Shown here piece by piece: positions 45,406 through 53,492 of a DNA stretch of 64,000 nucleotides. A program made the translations under genes and the position numbers. This DNA is from Lachnospiraceae bacterium (GTDB lineage Bacteria > Bacillota > Clostridia > Lachnospirales > Lachnospiraceae). Position 1 is the stretch's first letter. Each line of letters begins with the position of its first letter. The notes below the pieces were generated by a model. The model was not told the DNA's origin and did no database searches. It saw nothing but the letters and a program-made list of their open reading frames with translations. The stretch spans positions 1-64,000 of the forward strand of contig JAETQH010000004.1 of NCBI GenBank assembly GCA_021770785.1. Reading direction: 5' to 3'.

Positions 45406-46000
45406 GCTTTTTCAGCTCCTCTCTGACGGCCTCAATTCGCCGCTCAAGGCTCGTTTTTACCTCCGCCTTGTTATCTGTACCATTCTTAAAGCAATAGCCA
45501 TTGTGAAGCCACAGAGAGCGTCCTGCGTCGTCTTTCCCGTGGTAGGTGAATGTGGTGTAGGTATCTCTCCAAATTCCGTCGCCGTCCGGCTCGCTGCTGT
45601 AAACCTCTCCTGCCTGCACATATCCGTTGCGGAACGTGGTAGGCGGTACGCTGTTGGCAAACTCGTCTACAATGTCCTCCGTCACCAACTCTCCCGGCTT
45701 ACAGTATTCCTCCCATGAATGGAGGCCGCTTTTATGCCAGCCGTCCAACGTCTTCACCTCCTCCCCCTCGGTAATCTTTTTCCGCTCCGTCTGCAGGTAC
45801 TCAAGGACTTCGAGCTGCTGCTCCGGCGTGAGCTTTATGTCGTCCCCGTTGCCACAGGGAAACGCCGTAACGCCAGCAAGGAGCAGGCAGACGTTGATTA
45901 CGCAGGTCGTTATGTAAGTGCTGCCGCCGTCTTTGGTAACGTCAAATTCCACGGCCTCAAAACTGTCCCGGCTGCCTCTGTAATACTTTAAGTTATCCAT
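45398..46000 (-). CDS. Hypothetical phage accessory protein
   Basis: The product has 200 residues. I chose the ATG at 46000 because GGAGGACAGGAGA precedes it; an in-frame ATG at 46093 lies deep within the upstream gene. A short hydrophobic stretch (YITTCVINVCLLLAGVTAF, about 29-47) may be buried or membrane-inserted. The C-terminal part has many aromatic residues and an Asp/Gly-rich segment. No family recognised. Confidence 0.6.
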   Translation of the reverse strand: MDNLKYYRGSRDSFEAVEFDVTKDGGSTYITTCVINVCLLLAGVTAFPCGNGDDIKLTPEQQLEVLEYLQTERKKITEGEEVKTLDGWHKSGLHSWEEYCKPGELVTEDIVDEFANSVPPTTFRNGYVQAGEVYSSEPDGDGIWRDTYTTFTYHGKDDAGRSLWLHNGYCFKNGTDNKAEVKTSLERRIEAVREELKKRV

Positions 46001-46937
46001 TCTCCTGTCCTCCCTGCAGTTTCTTGATCTCCTCGATTGCCTGCTTTGCCGCCCACCTTGCATTATTCGTGAGCTGCCGCTGCCAGCAGCCATTACGGGG
46101 CGACCACTTAAACGCCTGCCGCTTCAAAATGTCCCGTACCTCCGGCTCCGGCTTGCCCTCGAAAAAGAGCTGTAACCGCATTTCCTCCACGTTCTCCTTG
46201 ACGGTAAGGCCGGGGAGGTCTGCCACCTCGTTCTCCGAGGTTTCCCGGCTCTTTTCCTTTTTGAGGTTTTCCAGCCGGCCCTTTACCCTCTTGATATTGG
46301 CATTATTGTTGGTGAGGGCGTAATCCGGGTAGCCTACTCTGCCACAGAAATCCGGCTCACGAAGTTTCTTTATCTCCTCGTCCGAATACCCCATGCTTCT
46401 CAACTGCTCGTCCCCTTTTTCCGTGTCTTTCAGTCTGATCGCCTTATTCGCCGCTTTCATTCTCTCCTGCATATCCGTGAGGCTTTCCAGCTTCTCCTCC
46501 AAAAGCTCAATCGCATTTTCGTCACTGGACAAAATCGGCTGCTCCATAGTGAGCAAGTGGGTGATCTTCTGCGCGTATCCCTCAAGATACTGCCATTCCT
46601 TGTGTAAGGTGTCCCGGCGGCTGTTCTGCTTTTCCTTTTTTCTCGTCGGAAAGTTGCTGCCGCCGGAAATGAGAATGCTGGGACAGCTCGCCTCATTACG
46701 GTAATAGTCGTTATAATACTCCGCCAGTTTCCTACTGTACCGCTCTGCCTTGCCCGTGGCCCGTTCCAGCAGGTTCGGCTTTTCCTCTGCAATCTTATCT
46801 ACCACATCATAAACACGGTCTACATACGCCCGATACTCCGCCGTCGCACTGCCCTCCGCATAATCACTGAATGAATTGGCGTTTTTGGCTGCTCTCGCCA
46901 TGCCCTCGTTGATATGGAAATATTTTCTCTCAATCAT
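45993..46937 (-). CDS. Mobile-element protein with DUF3560-like features
   Basis: This 314-residue protein starts MIERKYFHINEGMARAAKNANSFS. It contains SILISGGSNFPTRKKEKQN, a coiled-coil centre and a C-terminal module ending FKWSPRNGCWQRQLTNNA. I recognise this layout from DUF3560-type proteins common on conjugative elements and phages of gut Firmicutes, often near antirestriction or methylase genes. The biochemical role is unknown. It overlaps the upstream gene by 8 bp and the next by 8 bp. Confidence 0.65.
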   Translation of the reverse strand: MIERKYFHINEGMARAAKNANSFSDYAEGSATAEYRAYVDRVYDVVDKIAEEKPNLLERATGKAERYSRKLAEYYNDYYRNEASCPSILISGGSNFPTRKKEKQNSRRDTLHKEWQYLEGYAQKITHLLTMEQPILSSDENAIELLEEKLESLTDMQERMKAANKAIRLKDTEKGDEQLRSMGYSDEEIKKLREPDFCGRVGYPDYALTNNNANIKRVKGRLENLKKEKSRETSENEVADLPGLTVKENVEEMRLQLFFEGKPEPEVRDILKRQAFKWSPRNGCWQRQLTNNARWAAKQAIEEIKKLQGGQENG

Positions 46938-47112
46938 AGTCCTCGTCGTCCTCCTCGTCTAAAATCAGCTCCTCAAGCATTTCCTCCGTAAGCCGGGAAA
47001 GGTCAAGTTTCACTTTCTTGCCAGTATAGTACCCCGTAACCGTAAGCACCGGGCCGTGAAATTCATACTGCTTCGAGCCGTGTATGATCTGCATTACCTC
47101 TGAAAAATTCAT
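46930..47112 (-). CDS. Small acidic hypothetical protein
   Basis: This 60-residue product has a strongly acidic tail (LILDEEDDEDYD). AAGAGGTAAACGG precedes the ATG at 47112. Acidic small proteins of this type are common among phage anti-defence proteins, but nothing specific supports that here. It is the first gene after the structured non-coding stretch. Confidence 0.55.
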   Translation of the reverse strand: MNFSEVMQIIHGSKQYEFHGPVLTVTGYYTGKKVKLDLSRLTEEMLEELILDEEDDEDYD

Positions 47113-47184
47113 CCGTTTACCTCTTTTCTCCCGTCTGCCGGGTAAATATAAGCGTTTGGGTATGCGCTTATCAAGCGGCCTCAT

Positions 47185-47453
47185 ACGTTCCGCCGGAGCT
47201 GTTCTGTCGGGAGCTGCCTCTCCTTATCGGGTTTCACATTAAAACCCAAAAACCTGTTGACCGTCATTGAGTGTTTTCCGGCGTTCTCCACTCTGCTTTA
47301 CCGCCTCCAGCTTTCACATTAAAAGCTGGCGAAACTTGTTGAACAATACCAAACGCTTTGAGGGCTGACCTGCCTCGTCGGGTACGGTAGGTAATCTCCG
47401 CACGACCGGGTTTCCCCGGTTTCGGCTATGCTCTCTGCTCTATGAATGCTTAT
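47185..47453. other. Structured non-coding stretch with two matched hairpins
   Basis: This 270-bp gap separates two parts of the accessory operon. Two hairpins carry the same loop and flank: GGGTTT-CACATTA-AAACCC (47229-47247) and CCAGCTTT-CACATTA-AAAGCTGG (47307-47329). Each is followed, after the same 4-nt offset, by AC[CT]TGTTGA. Further right are ACCGGG/CCCGGT and ACCTGCC/GGTAGGT stems. No ORF fits. It looks like a repeated RNA element or paired regulator site. Confidence 0.6.
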
Positions 47454-47768
47454 TTACAAATCAAATGCTGCCGCCGCTTCTCTTTCCGGCGTTCCCTGCG
47501 CCATACAAGTGTTGTATCTTATCATCTGCCGCTCTGCCTTAATCTCTCTAATGCGTTTCAGTGTCGGCCAGTCTACGGCCGCCCCTACGCAATATGCCTT
47601 TTCCATAAGGCTCTCAACCTCGCTTATCCTCTCATAAAGCTCGTCCCACTGCTTTTCGGTATATGTATGTGCCGGAGCCTCCTCCATGTCAATTTCCCTA
47701 CATTTCAAATGGTCGTACATGGAATAGAGGTTGAAATGCTCGCTCTCATTTACCCTATATTTATTCAT
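47454..47768 (-). CDS. Hypothetical phage accessory protein
   Basis: This 104-residue helical protein has a C-terminal stretch IKAERQMIRYNTCMAQGTPE. Its ATGA start overlaps the upstream stop by 4 bp. No motif recognised. Confidence 0.6.
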   Translation of the reverse strand: MNKYRVNESEHFNLYSMYDHLKCREIDMEEAPAHTYTEKQWDELYERISEVESLMEKAYCVGAAVDWPTLKRIREIKAERQMIRYNTCMAQGTPEREAAAAFDL

Positions 47769-48154
47769 GCCCTTTTCGCCTCCTCTACGCTCGCCTGTGC
47801 CTCCTCAAAGCTCTCGAACCAATCATTGTATATATCTCTCCGGCTGGTACTCGTTGAGCTGTTCTCAGGCTTGCAGACAGCCTCAATCGTGTTCGTAATG
47901 TTGGCTACTACCCGGCCCCTGTCGTCTACCGAAGTTGTCACGCACCAGTATGTTTTCATACCTCCCAGCGTAAGCTCGTAGGCCTCCGCCTGCTCTTTCG
48001 TAAGAGGCTCCCGGTAATCTATGTAGCCCCAAGCCTCCCGGCCTATCTCCTCACAAAAGGTCTTTGTATCAAAATTGTGGATTTCCTCTACGCCGTCCCG
48101 GTTCGGGTAGCCGCCCGGCTGCACCGGGCGCACTGTGCTGTAATATCTTTTCAT
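47765..48154 (-). CDS. Hypothetical phage accessory protein
   Basis: The product has 129 residues. I chose the ATG at 48154, with CAGGAGGCAAAGAT upstream. The sequence is acidic and aromatic (REAWGYIDYREPLTKEQAEAY), with a beta-rich middle (MKTYWCVTTSVDDRGRVVA). Function unknown. Confidence 0.6.
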   Translation of the reverse strand: MKRYYSTVRPVQPGGYPNRDGVEEIHNFDTKTFCEEIGREAWGYIDYREPLTKEQAEAYELTLGGMKTYWCVTTSVDDRGRVVANITNTIEAVCKPENSSTSTSRRDIYNDWFESFEEAQASVEEAKRA

Positions 48155-48234
48155 ATCTTTGCCTCCTGCCGGGGTAATCCGCCCCGGCCCGGTTAAGTTT
48201 TGCCCCATTTTGCGTCATTAAAGGGTAAAAAAAT

Positions 48235-48720
48235 TTACTTCATTGTTTCAAGCAATCTCTGAATGAGAGTATCACACTCTGCCAGCCGTTTCTTGCTCTG
48301 CCTGTTATCCTGTACCGCCTGCCGGAACTCTGCGCTATCCGGGTTATCTGCCAGCTCTACAATTCTCTGTGCTGAACTATCCGCCAAATCGGCTGCCTCT
48401 AATTTGCTATGGGAAAGGATTGCCTTGATTGCCCCGGCCTCTGCGGTAGTCAATGTCTTTGCCTTGAGCTTGTCTCTTTCAGTGGAAAGGTCGTAAATGA
48501 CCGCCTTGCGGTTATCTACCTCGGCTTCCAGCGCCTCGGCTTTTTTCTCTGCTGCCTCGGCTCTCTGCTTCATGCTGCAGGCGAAATCGTTGTCGATATT
48601 CTCCTCTGCAATCTCGAAACAACCCTCAAGGGCCGTCCCGACGTAGCTGTTTTCTCCAAGCTCCTCTACGATTTTTCTGATCTTCTCTAACGCCTTGCGC
48701 TCCTGCTCTTTCGTCGTCAT
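48235..48720 (-). CDS. Coiled-coil hypothetical phage protein
   Basis: The product has 161 residues. About 50-90 form a clear heptad-rich coiled coil (KQRAEAAEKKAEALEAEVDN). The N and C termini are helical as well. AGGAGGTAAAAGCGAT precedes the ATG at 48720, and the gene overlaps the upstream stop by 4 bp. No enzyme motif. Confidence 0.65.
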   Translation of the reverse strand: MTTKEQERKALEKIRKIVEELGENSYVGTALEGCFEIAEENIDNDFACSMKQRAEAAEKKAEALEAEVDNRKAVIYDLSTERDKLKAKTLTTAEAGAIKAILSHSKLEAADLADSSAQRIVELADNPDSAEFRQAVQDNRQSKKRLAECDTLIQRLLETMK

Positions 48721-48959
48721 ATCGCTTTTACCTCCTGTTGTATTCTCTCCCAATATTTTTCATATCCCTCGGAAACGAGTTTTGAAAATAAATCATTCCC
48801 TCTTTCCTTAGTGACCTCATCTCTGCTTCCGATAGTGCCATATGTATCGGTGGTAATGATGTATCTGATTTTCCCTAATGCGTCAATTCCCTCATAAAAG
48901 CCAACCCTTGTTAAACCTTTCTGCAAAACAATGTATTTAAGACAAGTCCAACCTTTCAT
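48717..48959 (-). CDS. Small hypothetical protein, first gene of the accessory operon
   Basis: This 80-residue protein starts at ATG 48959 with GAGGAGGATAGAT upstream. An extended frame to 49049 has no ribosome binding site and overlaps the promoter leader. Basic and acidic residues alternate. It is directly downstream of the consensus promoter at 49021. Confidence 0.6.
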   Translation of the reverse strand: MKGWTCLKYIVLQKGLTRVGFYEGIDALGKIRYIITTDTYGTIGSRDEVTKERGNDLFSKLVSEGYEKYWERIQQEVKAI

Positions 48960-49020
48960 ATCTATCCTCCTCTGCCCCGTTTCGGGTAATTTGCTTTGTT
49001 CCTTGCTTGATTGTGATTTC

Positions 49021-49049
49021 ATTATAGCCCCTATTTGGGGCATTGTCAA
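49021..49049 (-). promoter_or_regulatory. Consensus promoter with embedded operator for the accessory operon
   Basis: On the minus strand TTGACA (49044-49049) and TATAAT (49021-49026) are a perfect sigma-A pair spaced by 17 nt. The spacer itself is the inverted repeat GCCCC-N5-GGGGC (49027-49041). TTTGGGGCATT occurs here (49034-49044) and again at 49085-49095, 51 bp upstream. This looks like a strong promoter held off by a repressor. Confidence 0.85.
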
Positions 49050-49161
49050 CCAAAATCAAAAAATATTTTCCAAAAATGTCACGTTTTGGGGCATTTTGTT
49101 GACTGTGCTGTACTTCAAATAGCAGATAGGCATGGAATTGTGGACTTTGCCCCATTCCGGG

Positions 49162-49207
49162 CAAAAAAATAAAGCCCCTCCCACAGATTTATCCATGAGA
49201 GGGGCTG
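49162..49207 (-). terminator. Terminator of the tail-lysis operon
   Basis: On the minus strand AGCCCCTCTCAT and GTGGGAGGGGCT form a stable stem followed by TTATTTTTTT. It lies about 80 bp after the holin stop codon and separates late genes from the accessory operon. Confidence 0.85.
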
Positions 49208-49284
49208 CTGTCCTCCGTTTAGGTGGCGTTATCCCGGCGGACTTTCATAAATCATAGTATCGTATCCCGATATTTGAGCGGCCT

Positions 49285-49833
49285 TTATTCTGCCTGCTCT
49301 GCCTTTGTTACTGTTTCCGCTGTTGCGTCGAGCTGGTTGATTGCTGTCTGAATATAAGAGGCTGCAGTAGCCGCTGCAGTAGAAGCCGCTACCGCTGTCG
49401 TGTCTGCCGTGCTTTCCTGCACAGGCAGGGAAAGTACCGCCGGGGCCTCGTTTTTCTGCTTGCGTACCTCTGCCTCGATCTTGTTGGTGAGGTATTCCTT
49501 TACGTCCCCGTATGCATCCTCAATAAGCTCCGTGGCCGCCGGGCTGATAGAGGCAATACAGGCGTTGAGGGCTTTCTGCGCCGCCTCCTCCTGCGCCTCT
49601 TTGGTAAATTTCCCAGCGTTCTTCAAAGCGTCCACATAGGTCTGGCTGGTGGCCGATACTGCGTCTGAAATTGCGTCTGCGATCTCCTTGATATAGCCCT
49701 GCCTCTTGGTGTCCTCGGTGTTCGCTATGGCTCTTTCCTTTGCCTTATTGATATAGCCTACGGCATAGGTCGTGAGTACCGGGACGGCTGCCGTAATGAC
49801 CGCCAGTAATAAATCTAACAGTAATTCTTTCAT
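49285..49833 (-). CDS. Phage holin, LLH type
   Basis: The product has 182 residues. A single N-terminal membrane helix (LLLDLLLAVITAAVPVLTTYAVGYI) is followed by a long charged helical part and an Ala/Thr-rich tail. This matches LLH-family holins that form membrane lesions at the end of infection. GAGGAGGACAGACGC precedes the ATG. It is next to the endolysin gene, 15 bp downstream. Confidence 0.8.
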   Translation of the reverse strand: MKELLLDLLLAVITAAVPVLTTYAVGYINKAKERAIANTEDTKRQGYIKEIADAISDAVSATSQTYVDALKNAGKFTKEAQEEAAQKALNACIASISPAATELIEDAYGDVKEYLTNKIEAEVRKQKNEAPAVLSLPVQESTADTTAVAASTAAATAASYIQTAINQLDATAETVTKAEQAE

Positions 49834-49848
49834 GCGTCTGTCCTCCTC

Positions 49849-51360
49849 TTAGTTAGGGAGCTTCAAGACCTGTCCGGGGTGAATGGTATCACCGGAAAGG
49901 TTATTGAGGCTCTTGATCTCCGGGTATCTGTTACCGTTTCCGAGCTGCTTCTGTGCGATAGCCCAAAGGCTGTCGCCGCTCTTGACAGTGTATGTCCTGC
50001 TGCCTGCCGCTGCTGCTCCGCCAATATCGGAAGCGTCTACCCAACCATATACGGTACTGCCGCCTCCGCTGACCGCTACAAGGTGGTACGGGTGCTTGCT
50101 CTTTCCGGGCTGGTAAATCTGCGTGATCTTGGCCGGGCCGGGCTTGCAGGTCGGGCCGCTGGCTGCGTTTGCGCTGGCGTAATGTCTGCTGCCCGTGAAA
50201 TTCACCACGTCGCCTACCTTGAGGCCGCCCGTTGCCGGAGCTGCCGGGGCGGACGGCTGCGGCTGTGCCGGATTGCTGGCCTGCCCTCCACCAATCTTTT
50301 TCGCAATAGCGTCGAAGTCCGGGCAGATAAATCCACGGATATACTTGCCGTTTACCTGCAAGGTTCGGGTTCCGACTTTTCCTCCGCTCATATTGCCCTC
50401 GGTTACAGTAAAAGAGCTTGCGTCGTTTACCTGCGTAACAATGCCAATGTGATCGCTATATCCTTTGTTGTCGCCTACGCCGTTATCGTCCCAATCATAG
50501 ACAACGGCCTCTGCAAGTTTCGGGATATGAGCGTCGTTTTCCTCCCAAATCCCATTGCCCTGCGCAACATTCACAAACTTCTCAACGCCGCACTCCGTCC
50601 CGGTGTAATCGGCAATTCCGGCTTTGATATATGCTGCGCTTACGGTCGTGGCGCAATATGCGTCTTTGACCTGCACTTTATAGCCCCTTGCCAGCGGCTT
50701 ATGGTCGTTGTAGATGGAGAGGATTTCAAGGTGCTTTGCGCTGCCCTTTGTCGCTCCAATCCACCCATTGATGATATTGCATACCTGCTGGCGGAGTTCA
50801 TTCCCTGTCATAGTATTACCTCCATTTCCGGGTTTGCTGGCGGCTCCTGCGTACCTGTCATAATACGTCTGACCGTAGCTGGCCCTCTTTTTCTTTACTG
50901 CCTCGCTCTGATCTGCCGGGCGTTCATAGTTGAGGAGTATGCTGTCGCTGGCCGCCTTTACGGTAGCCGCTGCCTTGAGGGTTGCCAGCACGGTCTTGTA
51001 CCCCTCGGAAAGCTCCTTAAATAAAAAATCGAGCTGCATTTCCAAGTCCCCTATGGACTTGCCCGCGGCCCGTGCAAACTCAAGCATATTCTGTTTCCGG
51101 CTCCAATACGTCCACTGTGCGAGGCCGTAGCCTGCGCTGTCCTGGACGAAATTGCTGTATGAGCCATTGTCTACGGCGGCGGTATAGCCGTCGTCCGTGT
51201 AGCCCAGCTTTTTCTCGTAGCTGTTCTGCAAATTCTTTGGATTGAGTGCGCTCTCTGCGTACAGATTACCCATGAGGCCTGCCGCTCCTGCGCTGCTTAT
51301 TCCCTTGCCAATGAGGTAGTTCCAAATGCACTCCTCATTGGTATTTCCTGTAAGTCCCAT
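49849..51360 (-). CDS. Modular endolysin with two catalytic domains, SH3 and LysM
   Basis: This 503-residue lysis enzyme has an N-terminal phage lysozyme-like domain (about 5-165) with the likely catalytic glutamate in GLMGNLYAESALNP. A CHAP/NlpC-like cysteine peptidase domain (about 190-355) has the cysteine in DAYCATTVSAAY and the histidine in SDHIGIVTQV. An SH3-like domain (about 385-450) and a C-terminal LysM repeat (TYTVKSGDSLWAIAQKQLG) bind the wall. Having both sugar- and peptide-cleaving activities is plausible. TAAGGAGGAACT precedes the ATG. Confidence 0.88.
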   Translation of the reverse strand: MGLTGNTNEECIWNYLIGKGISSAGAAGLMGNLYAESALNPKNLQNSYEKKLGYTDDGYTAAVDNGSYSNFVQDSAGYGLAQWTYWSRKQNMLEFARAAGKSIGDLEMQLDFLFKELSEGYKTVLATLKAAATVKAASDSILLNYERPADQSEAVKKKRASYGQTYYDRYAGAASKPGNGGNTMTGNELRQQVCNIINGWIGATKGSAKHLEILSIYNDHKPLARGYKVQVKDAYCATTVSAAYIKAGIADYTGTECGVEKFVNVAQGNGIWEENDAHIPKLAEAVVYDWDDNGVGDNKGYSDHIGIVTQVNDASSFTVTEGNMSGGKVGTRTLQVNGKYIRGFICPDFDAIAKKIGGGQASNPAQPQPSAPAAPATGGLKVGDVVNFTGSRHYASANAASGPTCKPGPAKITQIYQPGKSKHPYHLVAVSGGGSTVYGWVDASDIGGAAAAGSRTYTVKSGDSLWAIAQKQLGNGNRYPEIKSLNNLSGDTIHPGQVLKLPN

Positions 51361-51369
51361 AGTTCCTCC

Positions 51370-51681
51370 TTACATATCATTCCGAGGCTGCTCCTGCGCC
51401 TCCTGCTTTGTCTCCTGCCTGTCCTCTACCTCCCATTCACGTTCCCGGCGGCGTTCCTTGCTGGTTTTTATCCAGCCCATTATGCCGCACTCTCCTCCGA
51501 GAGCCGCAAAGACGCAGGTAACAAGGGTGTCCGGGACAGCCCCGTATTCCTTAAAGACCTGTATCATGGCAATCGTGAACGCAAAAAGGCTAACCCCGAC
51601 AATAATCAAAACAATGTTCATCACTCCGGGGGATTTCTTTTGGGAGGGCCTCTTGCGTCTGCGCCTCTTTTCATATCTCAT
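51370..51681 (-). CDS. Small phage membrane protein with basic N terminus
   Basis: The product has 103 residues. A very basic start (MRYEKRRRRKRPSQKK) is followed by two membrane helices (VLIIVGVSLFAFTIAMIQVF and VTCVFAALGGECGIMGWI) and a charged Gln/Glu-rich tail. The layout suggests a second holin or holin partner. GGAGGCAGGGAT precedes the ATG at 51681. Confidence 0.65.
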   Translation of the reverse strand: MRYEKRRRRKRPSQKKSPGVMNIVLIIVGVSLFAFTIAMIQVFKEYGAVPDTLVTCVFAALGGECGIMGWIKTSKERRREREWEVEDRQETKQEAQEQPRNDM

Positions 51682-51692
51682 ATCCCTGCCTC

Positions 51693-52037
51693 CTAAATCC
51701 CTATACGGGTTAAAGCGAATGTTACAAGCCCTCCGGCGACGGCGGTAATGACGTACTTTACAACCGTGCGCCACATATCGCCGTCCCGGTTTTCGAGCTT
51801 TTTCAGCCGTTCGCTAAACTCCGACTGTTCCTTGAGAATATTGCTAACACTCAAATTCAGTCTCTCAATGGTCGCTGTGAGATTGGTAAGCTGCTGCGTG
51901 ATGATCTGCTGCATATTGTTTTCCAGCAGTTCCAGCCGCTTGTTCTGCCTGTTGTTCTCCTCTTCCAGCCGCTTGTTTTCGGCTTTCATCAGTTCGCTAA
52001 ATGCGTTATGCTCTTCCCTCGTGATTGTCCCGTCCAT
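51693..52037 (-). CDS. XhlA-like phage protein
   Basis: The product has 114 residues. A long coiled coil (about 15-85) is followed by a C-terminal membrane helix (YVITAVAGGLVTFALTRIGI). This is the XhlA/haemolysin layout found in PBSX-type lysis modules. GGAGGGCAGACAG precedes the ATG at 52037. It overlaps the 3' end of the reverse transcriptase gene by about 30 bp. Confidence 0.75.
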   Translation of the reverse strand: MDGTITREEHNAFSELMKAENKRLEEENNRQNKRLELLENNMQQIITQQLTNLTATIERLNLSVSNILKEQSEFSERLKKLENRDGDMWRTVVKYVITAVAGGLVTFALTRIGI

Positions 52038-53166
52038 CTGTCTGCCCTCCTTTCCCGTATGCGTATTCCATGTAAATCGCATTCAACTTCCTGCGAAGTC
52101 CATAGCTGTTACAATGTTCCAAAATCCCGTTATAAGAGGCCGCTGTTCTTTCCAGCTCCTCTTTGCTCATGTTTCCGGCGGCCACGGCCTCACAAATCCG
52201 TTTGACGTTCCGTATCATTCTCCGGGCGGTCTGCTTCTTGAGCTTGCGGTGCGTCGCCCAAATGGTGAAGCCCACAAAATCAATGCCAGTATTGACCGGG
52301 CGTATGGCCGTCTTTTTGTTGAGGTCGAGGTGTAGGAAGTCTTTCAAAAATTCCTCTATAACGGTCTTTATCTCTCCCAGCTCCGCCTTGCTGTCAGAAA
52401 GGATAATCACGTCGTCCATGTACCGTATGTAGTAATGGAGCCGTAACTCATGCTTGCAGAGCTGGTCTAACTCGTTGAGGTATATGTTTGCAAAAAGCTG
52501 TGACGTGAGATTGCCAATCGGCATACCCACGTCACATAGCCACATATCCTCGGTGCATTCCTCCGGGCTTAATCCTGCCGGAAGTCCGAAGCGAGTGTCC
52601 TCGCTGTTTATGATCTCTGAAAGAAGCTGCATGAGCCGGGTGTCTTTTATCCTCCGGCTCAAAATATCCAGCAAAACAAGGTGGTCTACCCTGTAAAAAT
52701 ATTTGCTGATGTCCAGCTTCAAATAATACCATTTTCCGGGCCTGCGGCTAACCTGCCGTAACCAATACTGTAAACGGTCTGCCGCCCGGTGTGTCCCCTT
52801 GCCCCGTCTGCAGGCGTAGCTGTCCTCGATAAAGGTCTTGTCATAAAAGGGATATAGCTGTTTGTATATCGCCCACTGTACTACCCTGTCCCGGTACTGC
52901 AACGCCATGACGAGGCGGAGTTTCGGCTCTCTGACATAAAACTGCCTGTATGCTCCTACCTTGTAGCTCTGCCATATCAATTCGTTCTGAAGCTCAATAA
53001 GGTTTTCTTCCAGCCTGTCCGAGAACAATAAAACGTCGTCCCGGTACCGCTTGCCTTTTCTTGCCTCAAGATGTGACTGGTAAAGCTCCTCATAGTCGCA
53101 GATCGTGTCGTAAATGTCGTCGAGTACCACCGTTCCCGGTGCCGTGTCTGATAAATTCTTAATCAA
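52006..53166 (-). CDS. DGR reverse transcriptase
   Basis: This 386-residue enzyme copies the template RNA with adenine errors and delivers the cDNA to the variable repeat. RT motifs are clear: motif A YLKLDISKYF (Asp about 152), the DGR-typical motif GMPIGNLTSQLF (about 215-225, with IGxxxSQ where group II intron enzymes have QGxxxSP), and the catalytic YMDD (249-252). No maturase or endonuclease domain follows, as usual for DGRs. I chose TTG 53166 because GGAGGAG lies 5 nt upstream. The frame stays open to 53418 through the template repeat, but that part has no supported start. Confidence 0.93.
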   Translation of the reverse strand: MIKNLSDTAPGTVVLDDIYDTICDYEELYQSHLEARKGKRYRDDVLLFSDRLEENLIELQNELIWQSYKVGAYRQFYVREPKLRLVMALQYRDRVVQWAIYKQLYPFYDKTFIEDSYACRRGKGTHRAADRLQYWLRQVSRRPGKWYYLKLDISKYFYRVDHLVLLDILSRRIKDTRLMQLLSEIINSEDTRFGLPAGLSPEECTEDMWLCDVGMPIGNLTSQLFANIYLNELDQLCKHELRLHYYIRYMDDVIILSDSKAELGEIKTVIEEFLKDFLHLDLNKKTAIRPVNTGIDFVGFTIWATHRKLKKQTARRMIRNVKRICEAVAAGNMSKEELERTAASYNGILEHCNSYGLRRKLNAIYMEYAYGKGGQTDGRDNHEGRA

Positions 53167-53352
53167 ACAAACTCCTCCATTTCCGCCGTGCGTGACGTTT
53201 CCGCCTCGTCCCGATACTGCTGGGACGTTTTCACGGCAATATAATCTTTTCCTTTGGCCTGTACTGGCCGCAGGAGGGAAGCCTGCCCCTTTGGTGCTAT
53301 GCTCCGTGCGCAATCCCTTGAGATATACGCCCAATTTCCGGCATAGCAGCAG

Positions 53353-53468
53353 AGCGGAGCGGAAGCCAATGCTGTTGTTGACATTCGCACGAGAGTTGTT
53401 GAGGTTCGTATAGAACACGCCAGCATTCGCACCGTTGTTCCAGTTGCCACCACGAATCGGGAAACGCT
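53353..53468 (-). repeat. DGR template repeat (TR)
   Basis: This 116-bp segment aligns without gaps to 53975-54090 (constant offset 622). On the coding strand it holds 26 adenines, many in AAC or AAT codons. Ten of those 26 are different in the variable repeat, and none of the other 90 positions differ. It lies in the 326-bp gap between avd and the reverse transcriptase start and would be transcribed as the template RNA. Confidence 0.95.
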
Positions 53469-53492
53469 ATCCGGCCTGCTCCCCAAATTTTC

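Noticed and set aside
47185-47453. CRISPR-like array
   Set aside because: Only two hairpin copies with different stems and no spacer pattern; no cas genes are in the window.
48937-49164. Minus-strand ORF spanning the accessory promoter
   Set aside because: It would run through a consensus promoter and operator and has no ribosome binding site; the shorter frame from 48959 is the real gene.
49879-51024. Long plus-strand ORF of 381 codons opposite the endolysin
   Set aside because: Shadow frame of a GC-rich gene whose minus-strand frame has clear domains; no ribosome binding site and no motif.
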